Below are positions 35,941 to 47,113 of a stretch of DNA of 64,000 nt, piece by piece. The stretch covers positions 1,240,001 through 1,304,000 of the forward strand of contig JAGTJL010000012.1 in assembly GCA_020746875.1 (NCBI GenBank). The letters are read 5' to 3'. The notes under the pieces were generated by a model that had not been told where the DNA came from, ran no database searches, and saw only the letters and a list, made by a program, of their open reading frames with translations. A program made the position numbers and the translations under genes. The stretch's first letter is position 1; each line of letters opens with the position of its first letter. The DNA is from Rhexocercosporidium sp. MPI-PUGE-AT-0058 (lineage: Eukaryota; Ascomycota; Leotiomycetes; Helotiales).

Positions 35941-38900
35941 ATGCCGCTCAACTGTCCCGTGAGCGTCCAAGATGAGTTCGGACCTATCGTCGATGGTTGC
36001 GGTTTGAATTTCGACTTTACACTGCTCTTCGAAGAGAGCATCCTCTTCATCTTACCTGTGGTCATCGCAACTGTCCTGGCTCTCTTGGAGCTTGCTCGCC
36101 GTTACAACCACCGAGCTCTTTATAAAGGTGGTATTCTACTACCGCTGAAATTTGTACGCCTAGCTATATGCCATCTTCATATTCATCGCTGTTCATGGGA
36201 CAAATTGAGAAGAATAATAACTGATTTACATTCGTGGTGTGCTGCAGGTTTCTTGGATCGCCCTTGTTGCTTCACAAATCACGTTTCTAGCCCTAGTCTC
36301 TATCCATGGCCCTCGGACGAGAGCATCGACCGCTGCAGGAGGGATTGGGATAGCTTTCACACTGATACTTACCGTCTGTTCTTACATCCAGCATCGCCAT
36401 GCCGCTCGCTCATCATCAGTGATCGTGCTTTATCTTCTCTGGACCTTACCCATGGACATCCTCCGCGCCCGTACTCTTTGGGATACCCAAAATGGCCGGG
36501 GTGCGGCTGTCTCGATGATCTGTTATGCAATTTTCAAGATCTGTGCTTTTGTTCTTGAAATCACATGGAAATGTTCTCATGCTTCCCAGAGCGGGTTGTG
36601 CGATGCACCAGAGGAGAAACACGGTATCATCGAACGAGCATTCATGTTGCGCGCGATTCCAATGTTTTCCAAAGGGTATCAGACTCCCCTACAGGCTAAA
36701 GATCTTTACAGCATTGATGAAAGACTCATGAATGGTCAGTACAGGATCCCACTTCGATATGATCCGTCAATATTCTAACATTTGACCAGGAAACGCAAAG
36801 GGAGCTGACACGTCCCGCCTTGTGACAAACATTTTCACTTCTCATCTTCCGGAAGTCCTAGACCCTTTTCTTCCTCGCCTATATTACCTCGCGCTTCAAT
36901 TCGCACAGCCATTTCTGGTTGAGCGAGCCATTGAGCTTATATCGAATCCCAGAGGTCGCAATTTCTATCTGAACGGAGGTCGGCTATTCTACACCAAGAT
37001 AGGCCCTATAAAGCTGACAGAAGACAGGTGGATTAATTGCGGCATATGGACTGGTATATATCGGTATTGGGGTAAATTCTGATCTCTCGAAACCTGCATC
37101 TCGGTTGTTAACGCACACAGGTAATGGCTGCAACTTACGAGGGGAAGGCTGCTCGTGCAGCCACAGTCATCCGTGCGGATCTCTCTTCTCGCATCTTTCA
37201 GCAGTCCTTGAAATTGGACCGTATTGTGGTTTCGAAAGACTCCAGTACGACAATGATCACTGCTGACGTGGATCGAGTGCAATCGGGCATCCGAAAAATG
37301 CATGACTTTTGGGCAAACCTTGCTACCATTGGCATTGGCTTATGGCTGATTGAATCACGACTTGGAGCTTCGTCTTTGCTCACTTTAGCGCTAATATTCG
37401 GTGAGTGCAGAATCCGCTAAAGTGGCAAGTACAAATCTCCTAAAAAAAAACGACTAACGAATTACAGGTTCTCTCATCCTCACTGGCTGGTGGTCAACAC
37501 TCGCAAGCAAATACCAGAAGAGATGGATGGAAGCCATGGAGACGCGACTGCACAAAACTGTCCAGGTATTCAAAGGGATCAAGAGCATCAAACAAATGGG
37601 GGCTACTCAGCCCATCTTCAACTTGCTTCGAGCCGATAGAACTTCGGAAATTCAATTGTCCAAATACTTCCGCCTCCAAATGATCGCCATCATCACATTG
37701 TGTAAGCCTCAATAGTCTCCTCAAGCGACTCATAAGCTCACTTTTCTTAGCTTTCTCTTCGCTCACCACGCTTCCATCTGTCGGTCTAGTCTTACCCGTT
37801 GCTCTCTCGAATGGGAAGTCAGGTCAACTGTTAGACGCTCGCGCTGCATTCGCCGCCTTGACACTGTTCCAACTTGTAAGCGCAGCCATACAAGATGGCG
37901 CTGCTCACGGAATGCAGTTAATGGTAGGTATCGGCTCTTTGCAGCGAGTTCAAGCCTCGCTCAACCAGCATATTTGGAAGGACGGGAGACGAAGTATCGA
38001 GAACGAAAGCACCGACTCCATCGCCATGAAATCAAGCAACGCTAGCAGCTCTGATCATTCCCATGAAAAGGACCTGAACGAAAAACAAAGTGACAGAGAT
38101 GTCGCAGTAATGTTGGACAAGGTCATCACTAGGGGCAGCGTGGAGAGCGATGTGTTGAGGAAGGAGATCAGCTTCAATGTACCCCGAAACGGACTTACCA
38201 TCCTATATGGACCCACGGGCAGTGGCAAGTCGACATTACTGGGGCTCATGACTGGCGACAGCGCTCCTGTGTCGGGAAAGGTCTCAACTATGGATCAGCA
38301 AATTGGATTCTGCGACCAGCCGCCTTGGATTGCTAATCTCAGCATCAGGGACAACATTGTTGGAGCTCTTCATTTTGATGAGACGATGTACCACATGGTA
38401 CTCGAGACGTGCGCTCTGGATCGCGATATCAGAGAACTTGGTGATGGGGATCAGCATATCTGTGGGCTGAATGGCCAGTCTGTTAGCGGCGGACAGAAAG
38501 CTCGTATTGTATAAGACGCGACTTCCAGATGATCATAAATGGTAACAGATTTGCTGACTGGTTCAATACAGGCTTTGGCCCGAACCATCTATTCAAGAGC
38601 AAATCTAGTAGTTCTCGACGATTGTTTCGTAGGATTGGACGGCCGTACAGAGAGCTTCATCCTCGACAGAATTTTCGGTCCAGATGGTGTCCTAAGTTCC
38701 CGTACGACCATCTTAGCTACCAGCTCGCGTAAGTCAGTCGAACTTCTATGAATACCACATCTAAAGTCTTGGCAGCGAAATATCTTGCTCTGGCAAACCA
38801 CATCATCACCATCGACGCCAATTGCAATGTAGTTCGAGAAGGACCTTACTTGGATGCTGCACTTGCGGACAGCCAAATCGAGCAGGCGGAACCACAACAT

Positions 38901-41237
38901 CAGCGGATCGCACCCACATCACTTGAAGAGGACGATGCTGAGCTCATAAGAGCAGCGTCGGATGCCAATGATACTAATAAGCCCGCGAGTAGCGAATGGG
39001 CTGTTTACCAGTGGTATTTCCACGCTGCTGGCTCCCTAAACTTCATGGTATTCTTGGTTTTGTGTTCCTTCTTCGTTTTAGGAGTCATTTATCCCCGTAA
39101 GATACTCTCTATTCCGTTATTACATTGCTGATGCATCTACTATGCTCTGAGTCCAGAGAAGCAAACGCTAACTTTCTCTTGCGCGCAGAGGTCTTCCTCC
39201 GAAGCTGGACTGAAAAGACCCTTCAAGGTCAGAGATCAACGCTCCCCACCTTTTACGGAGTATTTTTCGGTGTGGGCTCCATGGCCTGGATCTCTTTCGC
39301 TGGTGCCTGCGTCTATCTGTTCTTGCAGATGGCGGTCCGTGTGGCAGCTTCTTTCCATACTATGCTTCTCGACACAATGCTCAAGTTGGTCTGGTCCTCC
39401 GCTTCTAAGTCACAGCTGCTAATTACTCAAAAGCGCATCGATGGAATTCTTCTCGACGACTGATAGTGGACGCACTCTCAACAGGTACGTGTCAAGCAAT
39501 TTAATGGTGGCGGAAAGGAAGCCCTTAGCCGAGCCCCTTTCTCGTAAGCGACGGCAGTGTGGAACAAAAACAAACAAGGAGACGGAAAGGAAGCAACTCA
39601 ATCGCTAACATTTAGAAAAATAGATTCAGCCAAGATCTACAAATAATCGATATGGAGCTCCCTCTAGCATTCATCGGCACGACCATTTCCTCTCTAACAG
39701 TCATCGCACAATGCGCAGTCATCATAGTGGAATTGCCCTGGACGGGTTTCGCCGTGCTCGGTCTTGCAACCGCTCTATTCTTTGTTTTCCGCGTCTACCT
39801 GAGAACGACACGCAGACTCCGCCTTCTAGATATCGAACTGAAATCACCAGTATTGTCGCTCTTGATTGAATCCATCGATGGACTTTCTACCGTCCGCTCT
39901 TTTGGCTGGACTGAATGGTATTCGCGCCGAGGCATCAGAGTACTGGGCGAAGCGCAAGTACCGTTCCATCTCTTGCAAACCGCTCAAATTACCCTGAACT
40001 TGTGGCTTGATCTCCTCGTCGCAATTCTGGCTATAATTGTTGTGTCCATCGCCATCGGGACTGGTAACTCAAGTGGAGGTAGTCTCGGTCTTGCCTTACT
40101 TAATATTGTGGGTCTAGGTCAGTCGGTAAGAATCGTCGTACACTTCTATACTTCCCTTGAAATCACCCTCGGTGCTGTAGCTCGTATCAGGGATTTCACT
40201 CTGGGAACCGACTCGGAAAACATTGGCAAGGATGAGCCATCTCCAGACTGGCCACTGAAAGGGTCTATCCAGTTTCAGAACGTCACTATCTCACATTCGT
40301 AAGTGCACACTGCTATCCACCTACTAAATCATAAGTAGTCTAATACAGTTGCTAGGAGTACTCTTCCTCCAATCATAGAGGGGTTCAATTTGAACATCGA
40401 GGCCGGTTCCAAGGTGGCAATCTGTGGTCGAACTGGAAGGTACGTTCCACCCCCCCCCCCCCCAAAATAGCACCCCAAACAACACAAAACAAAAACTAAA
40501 TCCCCTCCCCTCACAGCGGCAAAACAACCCTAGCAAACTCCCTCCTCCAACTCGTCAACGTCTCAACCGGGAAGATCCTAATTGACGGCATCGACATCGC
40601 CACTCTGCGCCCTAAAGATATCCGCTCCCGACTCGTCGCTCTCCCGCAAGAAACCCTGAAACTTTCCGTCGACATCAGGAAATACGCGCACATTTACGGC
40701 GTTCCTAAAGATGAAGAAATTGTTCGTGGATTGACCGCGGTTGGGCTTTGGCCTACTATTGAGAGGGCGGGCGGTTTGGATATGCTGCTTACGGATGAGA
40801 GTCTCTCACATGGTCAGAAGCAATTGCTTGGTATGACGCTGGCGTGTCTGAGAAGGGGGAAGGTTGTTTTGATGGATGAGCCTACGAGTCAGTAAGTTAT
40901 TGTGTTGCCTTCATGTTTTTGTATCCATTCATCCTCACCGTGCCCAAGCAAGATAGCTAATATATGATTTCTAAGCGTTGACGTCGATATCCAATCACAA
41001 CTCCAACGCGCCGTCTTCGAAACCTTCGCTGACAGTACCGTCGTTTGTATCACTCATCAGATTGAGACGATCATGGACTTTGATCTTGCGATTGTACTTG
41101 ATCGTGGGAAGATTGTTGAGCAGGGCAAGCCAAGGGAGCTTTTGGAGAAGAAGGGCTCCATGTTAAAGCAGTTGCATTCTATGCAGAACACGGAGGCGGC
41201 TATGGCTGGGAAATTGGCTGGTGGTACTGAAGCTTAG
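35941..41237 (+). CDS. ABC transporter, ABCC (MRP) subfamily, full length
   Basis: Membrane exporter of the multidrug-resistance-protein type. Fifteen exons sum to 1437 aa: 35941-36153, 36248-36734, 36790-36954, 37028-37071, 37121-37400, 37468-37701, 37751-38508, 38572-38728, 38767-39096, 39187-39384, 39434-39484, 39624-40298, 40356-40439, 40517-40891, 40975-41237. The N-terminus has an extra membrane block (TMD0), then TMD1-NBD1-TMD2-NBD2. NBD1 has Walker [10 protein letters not shown] near residue 628, signature VSGGQKAR near 718 and Walker B LVVLDD. NBD2 has Walker A GRTGSGKTT near 1222, signature LSHGQKQ near 1321 and Walker [11 protein letters not shown] in place of the usual S/G in the signature is mildly unusual. 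In context it probably exports or compartmentalises the FAS-locus product. Intron 13 contains 14 consecutive C. Confidence 0.93.
40450..40463. repeat. homopolymer run of 14 C in an ABC-transporter intron
   Basis: Fourteen consecutive C lie a few bases after the GTACGT donor of the intron 40440-40516. They are intronic, so the frame is unaffected. Confidence 0.95.
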
Positions 41238-41670
41238 TAGGTGGTGGGTTTAGTAATAGTGACGTTGGTGCTTGTACACTTTAATTTACAATTATTCAGC
41301 TTATTCACAAATCAAAATGAATTGTGCAAAGTGTGTCTTCTCTATGACGTTGCCCTTGTATCAATTTGGAAGCTAGATAATTGGTGTGTATGCACAAGGA
41401 CACGCATCGAAGTTTTTGTTGACATTGTGTTTTTGCAATCTCGGTTGGCATTCATTCACCTACAGAACTCACCTCTAATACATCAACGAGGCTTTCAGGA
41501 GGATGCAGAATTTGATCACTAGCAGAATGCAGTTATATTCCCAATAAGTCACTTCATTTCTTTAATGTTCAATCAAATTCTAACCAAAGTAGCCATCCTG
41601 CTCCACTCAATTCACCTTAATGAAAATCACCCAGGTTCAAAACAAACCCTTTTTAAGTCCCATCGAACAC
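41238..41670. other. intergenic between convergent genes
   Basis: This 433-bp stretch holds the 3' ends of the ABC transporter and the lipocalin-like gene. It is AT-rich and nothing else is seen. Confidence 0.5.
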
Positions 41671-42395
41671 CTACAAACCTCCAACCCAATCATAAACCAA
41701 CCTCGTCCTAACCTCTTCGTTCCCTTTGGTAATATAATACTTCAAAGCACGATATCTCTTGCCCCCAATCATAGTAAAACCCCACATCATGAAATCCCTA
41801 ACTCCCGATCTCTCATTGACTCCACTCCCCGCAAAATGCCCCGGGACCCCCTCCTTCTCCTCCTCAATCCACTCCGTCAACAAATATGGATCCAGCACCT
41901 CCCCAACCGGACTCTTCTGTACCGTCTTCATCCCCTTCTCAGAAGTCGAAGCGAGGTCAACCCACCACGATCTCACCCTAACAGTCGGCGCGAAATACCC
42001 CCCAGCGACCAAAACCTCCTCTCCCGAGCCGTCGAACGCATCAGCTTGCCCCTTCAGTCCCGCGGCGGATTTGGTGCAGATTAGACCTTTGGCTGGGCCG
42101 TGGCCGGTGGAGGAGGGTGTCTCGGTTATGGTCTCGTATACTTTTACGTAGAGCATTAGTTTGCGGATTAGATAGGGGACGCCTTGGATTAGGAGGGCTC
42201 CCGAGAGGTTGTCTGAGAGTTCTCTGTTCTGGAGGGATGGGGGTTGGAGGTTAGTATGTGTGTGTGCAGGTGTGTGCATTGACTCAATATGTCGGTGGGA
42301 GGGAGAAGAGGAGAAGGAGGGGGGAAGAGGGAGAGACGAACGAGTTCCCAGTGCCCCGTTAGGTTGTGGATCGTTACATGCGGTGGAGAAGCCAT
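41671..42395 (-). CDS. conserved fungal protein, possibly lipocalin-like
   Basis: Two exons (42395-42342, 42228-41671) joined by a 113-bp GT-AG intron give 203 aa. The N-terminus (VTIHNLTGHWELNRELSDN) and the end (KRYRALKYYITKGNEEVRTRLVYDWVG) match, from memory, a common uncharacterised fungal family in which a short NLTGxW motif opens a small beta-barrel-like domain; the lipocalin comparison is inference. No signal peptide or membrane segment is visible. Position 143-149 holds a Glu/Lys-rich loop. The gene converges on the ABC transporter and has an ATCCTGCA site 310 bp upstream and two more at 0.87-0.89 kb, which suggests it belongs to the same regulon. Function unknown; a ligand-binding or cyclase-like accessory role is conceivable but unproven. 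Confidence 0.8.
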
Positions 42396-42704
42396 AATGG
42401 CTTTTGGATGGTGGGTAGGTAGGTTGGAAGGCAGATAGTGTTGTGTTTCAACTTGTTCTTGTCTCGCAGATAAGGAGACTCCACGATGCACTTCAAGAGA
42501 ACTTCTGTGATAGGATTGTGTAATGTAATTAATTTATCAAGCGAACTTGCTGATGAGACTATATATCTAGCTAGAAATCCTACAATACCTAAGATCTGTA
42601 TTTTGTTTCCTCGCTGTACGAAGTATGCACCGAGGATCTAGCTTGCACAGCAGTTCCCAGTCCTCTGCAGTGGGAATAGGATTGAGGGTTCCATCTCACC
42701 AAAC

Positions 42705-42712
42705 TGCAGGAT
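42705..42712 (-). promoter_or_regulatory. ATCCTGCA candidate regulatory site 7
   Basis: Exact octamer 310 bp upstream of the lipocalin-like gene and in its coding orientation. It is preceded by AATCCTGG, again giving two tandem half-copies. Confidence 0.55.
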
Positions 42713-43259
42713 TCCAGGATTCGTACGACGTAGACGTAGACTCGCGGTACATGCAGATGCAAATGTCATTCGTGTCTGAGCCGTCTCTCTAAGCTACTCC
42801 AGATTCGTGCTTTGCCGCACTAGCGACTGTATGTAAGTGCGAGCTCGGTTTCTGAAGGTGAATGGACTCCTCGAGTCCTGGATCCATCGTTCCTAAAATA
42901 TTCAAAGCAATATTCTCAGTCTAAATTCTTAGTGAGTGAGCGGGAAGGCTCGACATGGGACAGGCATCACACAGTAAATTTACACTAGTGAACAGGGAAC
43001 AGTAAAGAAGAAACCTTGAGGGCTCGATCCGGATCTCACTCCATGCAAGGCATGCAGACACTGAGCAGCCTTGGGCCCGCACTTCGAAATATATGTCAGA
43101 TTGACAATCTACGGCACTGGTGCAGTAGCGTCGTTGCACAGATGCAAAGCTTACGGGCAAGCACAAGCTTCCGCGGGGCGGGTAAGGCGCAGTGAGGTCA
43201 TGTAATGCAAGTAAGGTGAGGTAAGGTATGGAAAGTCACAGCAAGGGATCTGATATGTA

Positions 43260-43267
43260 ATCCTGCA
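43260..43267 (+). promoter_or_regulatory. ATCCTGCA candidate regulatory site 8
   Basis: Exact octamer, context ATCCTGCATCTCGTGGG. It is spaced 20 bp from site 9, about two helical turns. Confidence 0.5.
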
Positions 43268-43279
43268 TCTCGTGGGTTG

Positions 43280-43287
43280 ATCCTGCA
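43280..43287 (+). promoter_or_regulatory. ATCCTGCA candidate regulatory site 9
   Basis: Exact octamer, context TGATCCTGCATATCGAG. It is the rightmost exact copy seen in the window and forms a direct pair with site 8. Confidence 0.5.
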
Positions 43288-44519
43288 TATCGAGCTTGAG
43301 CTAACTTATTCCCGTAGTGGTTTTCAGTAGCCTCATTTTTTAGCTTTTTATCCTTATCTTAGGTTTGTGTCTAAACCTCGTGCTAGACTAGGGAGGGGAA
43401 TTTGAGTTTCAGCGCTAAGTCTCGCACTCTGAACGAATTGCTTGTTATTGCCGTTCCTGGTATGGTTTAGTGTTTGTAGCCGTGAGACTCTGTGGGGATA
43501 GACTTCAACCCATCTTCCGTCTCCCACACAGTGGGGGTTGGGAACCTTGAATTATCATACCCCTCCTGCCTACCCCTCCTTATCCTGTCTCCACAGTAGT
43601 TTCATTTTATGGGGATAGCGAGTACAGCATTGTACAGTAGTGCTGTAGTACAGTGAGGCGAACGCTGGCCGATCCGACGTGGACCCGGTAAAACTTACTC
43701 TTGTTGCCTGCTTTAGTACCCTGCTTCGTCATCTGAGACCGGATCTCTGTGCGATTTACACATCCATGGAGCTTGAGCAGGCAGGGTTTCTGAAGGGTTA
43801 GAAAGCTACAATGGGGCGATGAGTGGGGGGCGGCCGACGAGCGGAGATGTGCGAGGATCGAAGAGATAAAACCTGTTAAAGATGTGAGTTACACGAACAA
43901 CAGCTGAGGAGAGGTTTGGTTGATAGAGGTCAGACTGGCGAAGTCCGAACTCTGTCACTGACACATGATGCATCGACACCGGATCAAAGTTGAAGACCGA
44001 GCCGAAAATGTGAAGTGGCACGGAACAGGAGTGACAAGAAAGCAAAAGAGAAACACGAAATGAAAAGACCAAAAGAACGAACGGATGAGAGAATATGATG
44101 AGGAATGTCCAGTATATACAAGCAAGTTTCCTTAATGTACTCAGCGAACAAAGGCGTCGACTACCTGGTTGATTCCGCCATCTCTGTGTTCCATGATTGG
44201 TGTAGGTGCGGTGCACGCCATATCTATGGCAGCTGTGTGATGGCTGAAGTAGGGGTAATATCCAAAAGCTGCCGTTCACGTGAGGACATGTAGACCATTC
44301 TCCTCGTCGAGTCGTTGAGGGGATAATGCAGCAAGACGGAGGAGGGGCTCAGATAGTGAGGCCATGATGGTACTTCGTCCCCGTCAAGACTTCCCCAATA
44401 TCCAGTTTTACAAGCGGTTGACATCGCCATCGATCTGGCAAATGCATGCATGCCGCACAAGACTCCATTATTAAACAATTTGTTCTCAAATAGAAAATTG
44501 CCCAGCAATACATGTGAAT

Positions 44520-44943
44520 AGATGTGTCTAACGGACAAGTGCGAGATAAGGATTAAATTAAGAAGTCTTTGCTCGAAAAATGGAATGCTCCAACCGATAA
44601 ACGCAAGAAGATGTAATTGTTGACAATCGCGAGATGAGTAGTTACTTGAAGCCAACTCCTATCATACCAAACAACCTATCCTTAGCTAGCATCTCGAGGC
44701 AATACACTCGATAAGATGTAACTATGGGCAATTATGAGATGAGTGTTTACTATGACGATAGGTCCCTCAATAGTATACTATACAACTTGCCCTTAACTAG
44801 GACCTTTAAGTGAAAGTTTCTAATAGCTGTAACGATTGAAAGTGTGAGATGAGTATTGACTTTGAAGCCAACTCCTTCGATACCAAACAACTTGTCCTTA
44901 AAGGGATACCTCAAGTAGCACACCCCATTAGATGCAATTGAGA
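44520..44943. repeat. diverged tandem repeat, period about 105 bp
   Basis: Units begin near 44520, 44609, 44714, 44825 and 44930 with AGATGT/AGATGTAA/AGCTGTAA/AGATGCAA. They share a GAGATGAGT core about 25 bases in and a CCAACTCCT...ATACCAAACAAC block in the second half. Unit lengths are 89, 105, 111 and 105 bp, and the last unit is only a start. Similarity is partial, so the array is old. It is in non-coding DNA. Confidence 0.7.
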
Positions 44944-45795
44944 CACGAAACTCTTTGATGAAGACAAACAAGCACAACACCGCTCCAAAACTGTTTTGCA
45001 TTCTCATTCTCCTCCTACTCAACAGCAATCGCTGGCAAGCAGTACGACAATGCTAGCATACACACACTTGAGGCGGGATACAGTATCAAAAGCGACTAGC
45101 ACTGCTTCTTCTACGGTAATATACAAGAAGATCTAGGGTAGTGGATGATCGACCTTCTATTTCGCTTGAATGCTTCAAGACAGATAGATAGATACTGAGA
45201 CATGAGAATCTCCAGGGTTGAGAGCCTGGTATTAAAGCAGAACGCTAGAAAGCTATCTGCCCTGTGCTAGGGACATCATTATAAAACTTTGACATACGAT
45301 AGTAAGTGAACAGAAGGATACTGCAATGAATCCGGATGAAGGAATAAACGTATCAATTAACTGATTGAAATGAGTAATTATTCAAAGAGAATGGGAGGAA
45401 GGTGCTCATTTAGAACAGAGACTTCTCTAGTTATTGGAAGAAAACAAAGTGATCAAGAGTAGAAAGCAAGCAAAAACAAGCGCAGGGGCATAGCGTTCAA
45501 GATATTGTATTTTTTCTTTCCACGGGCAAGATGTTCCATCATACATGCCAATCTCACCACTATATTAAGTAGTGGTTCTCCTCCCATGCACCGCCCCTTT
45601 AGCATTTTGAAAACCATTGCGTTTAATAAATCTAAGTCAAGTGCATCCCATAAGTCGTACAAACAGGTATATCCTTCAATCCGTTGGTAACGCCAAAAAC
45701 TCCCTAATGTGACAGCCTCCTCGATCCGTCTGACCTCTCACGCATGGGGAGAAGCTCAATCCGGTCCTGTTGGTAGTAATTAACGCCCGTTCGGT
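44944..45795. other. intergenic, no gene supported
   Basis: These 850 bp lie between the tandem repeat and the 3' end of the PAP2 phosphatase gene. They are AT-rich with only short frames. Confidence 0.45.
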
Positions 45796-47113
45796 TTATC
45801 TCGATTCACCGTAGGTGGTGGTGGTTTGGCCAGTATTACCCACTTCGTTGGTTAGGTTTCTCTGGACCGCTCTGCCAGCTTCTAGGTCTGTATCGTTTCT
45901 CTTCATAGTTTCCGTACGATGGTTTCCCCGTTCTCCTACGTAGTTGCCAACACCGACGCCGGCCCAGAAACTCCTGTCCCGGCTTCGAGGGCCCCAACTC
46001 CATCCTGCTCCTTGGTTGATTGGTAGGTGGTAGTAGCGGAATGCAAAGACGGATGAGACTGTGCCGATGAGGTATCCGAACAAAATATCGAAACCGTGAT
46101 GTCTAAAATCCGAGTACCGAGTCGATGCGATATAGATAGAGCCAAAGAATGGTAGGACAGCAATCACCAGCAGGTAGACGGGAGGGCCTGCTGCTTGGTT
46201 TCGAGCTGCAATGACTGCATCATCATGTCCTGACGGTTCCTGAAGCAAGTCGTCTGTCGTTTTGTTTTCTCGACTTGATACACTGCGTTGTTCCATCATT
46301 CTCCTCGATGTGCGCGAGGGAAAGGCAGATAGTTGTGTAGCGTTTGAGCCCGATGCGAGAAAAGGGATAGTAATGGCAAGCTTCGAGGCAAGGAAGAGAC
46401 TGAGGTAGACGAGACCACCAGAAGAAAAGGATGCATGTCCACTTGGGAAACCTGGGAGTTTGAAGTCAGCTAGGCACTTTGGCACTTTACGATTATTTGC
46501 GTCAAAAGGTACAGGGTCTGGGAAACATACTTCGGAATCCATCATCCAACTTCGACTTGTCGGATTGCTGGCAAATCTTCGCAGACACAACATTGAAGTT
46601 CTCATAGATGCTCCCCGCAAGAAATTTCGAGTAGGTGTAGTTTGCGAGGTTGGCCATGTCCGGCTCACAGCGCGAGAGTAGATCTGGACGAGGCTTTCCG
46701 AACAAGTTCTTCATCCCACTGGTGATCAAAAAGGATGCCGCCAGAGAAAGGGCCAGACCTAACCATCCAGTATGCCATTCCCATAGTTTCCGCTTCCATA
46801 CAAGCGATTTCGGTATCGATTTCGAAACCGTAGGACCTGGTACCAGGATGAGGCAGACGAGGAAGATGATAACTGCTGGGCCGGCCAAGGCTGAGCAGCC
46901 TAGCGTAACCAACGACACCTTCTCGTGGACTACATGTGGAAAACTGATCTCCGGGTTCGTGAGCGAGAAAGGTCGCATATTTGGTGTGATATTTGCGAGT
47001 AGAGCTCCTACGCCGGCAGAGACAATGATAATGATCCAGTCGACTATGTATGAAGCCACCAAAAGTTTTGAGAATCCGCCATTTTTGGCACGGGACAGCA
47101 TGGATTGCCTCAT
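45796..47113 (-). CDS. PAP2-family lipid phosphatase (DPP1/LPP1-like)
   Basis: Membrane phosphatase that dephosphorylates lipid phosphates such as phosphatidate or diacylglycerol pyrophosphate. Two exons (47113-46531, 46451-45796) give 412 aa. The three family motifs are present: K-x6-R-P at residues 135-143 (KNLFGKPRP), PSGH at about 197-200, formed across the splice junction, and SR-x5-H-x3-D in the STRYSDFRHHGFDI segment. About six hydrophobic membrane segments surround them. The C-terminal 80 residues are polar and probably cytosolic. The long loop between motif 1 and motif 2 is typical of yeast Dpp1-like enzymes. This is most likely a housekeeping lipid enzyme; no ATCCTGCA site lies near its start. 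Confidence 0.9.

Larger units (their letters stand above)
42396..44519. other. intergenic, upstream of the lipocalin-like gene
   Basis: No supported gene. The first kilobase carries three ATCCTGCA octamers and a TCCTCGAGTCCTG segment near 42868 that resembles TCCTCGAGTCCTGCATCC near 17685. Antisense frames at 43806-44655 lack any domain and appear spurious. Confidence 0.45.

Noticed and set aside
43806..44655. two overlapping minus-strand frames of about 150 codons
   Set aside because: They run through the tandem repeat and AT-rich DNA, have no domains, and lack plausible splice links.
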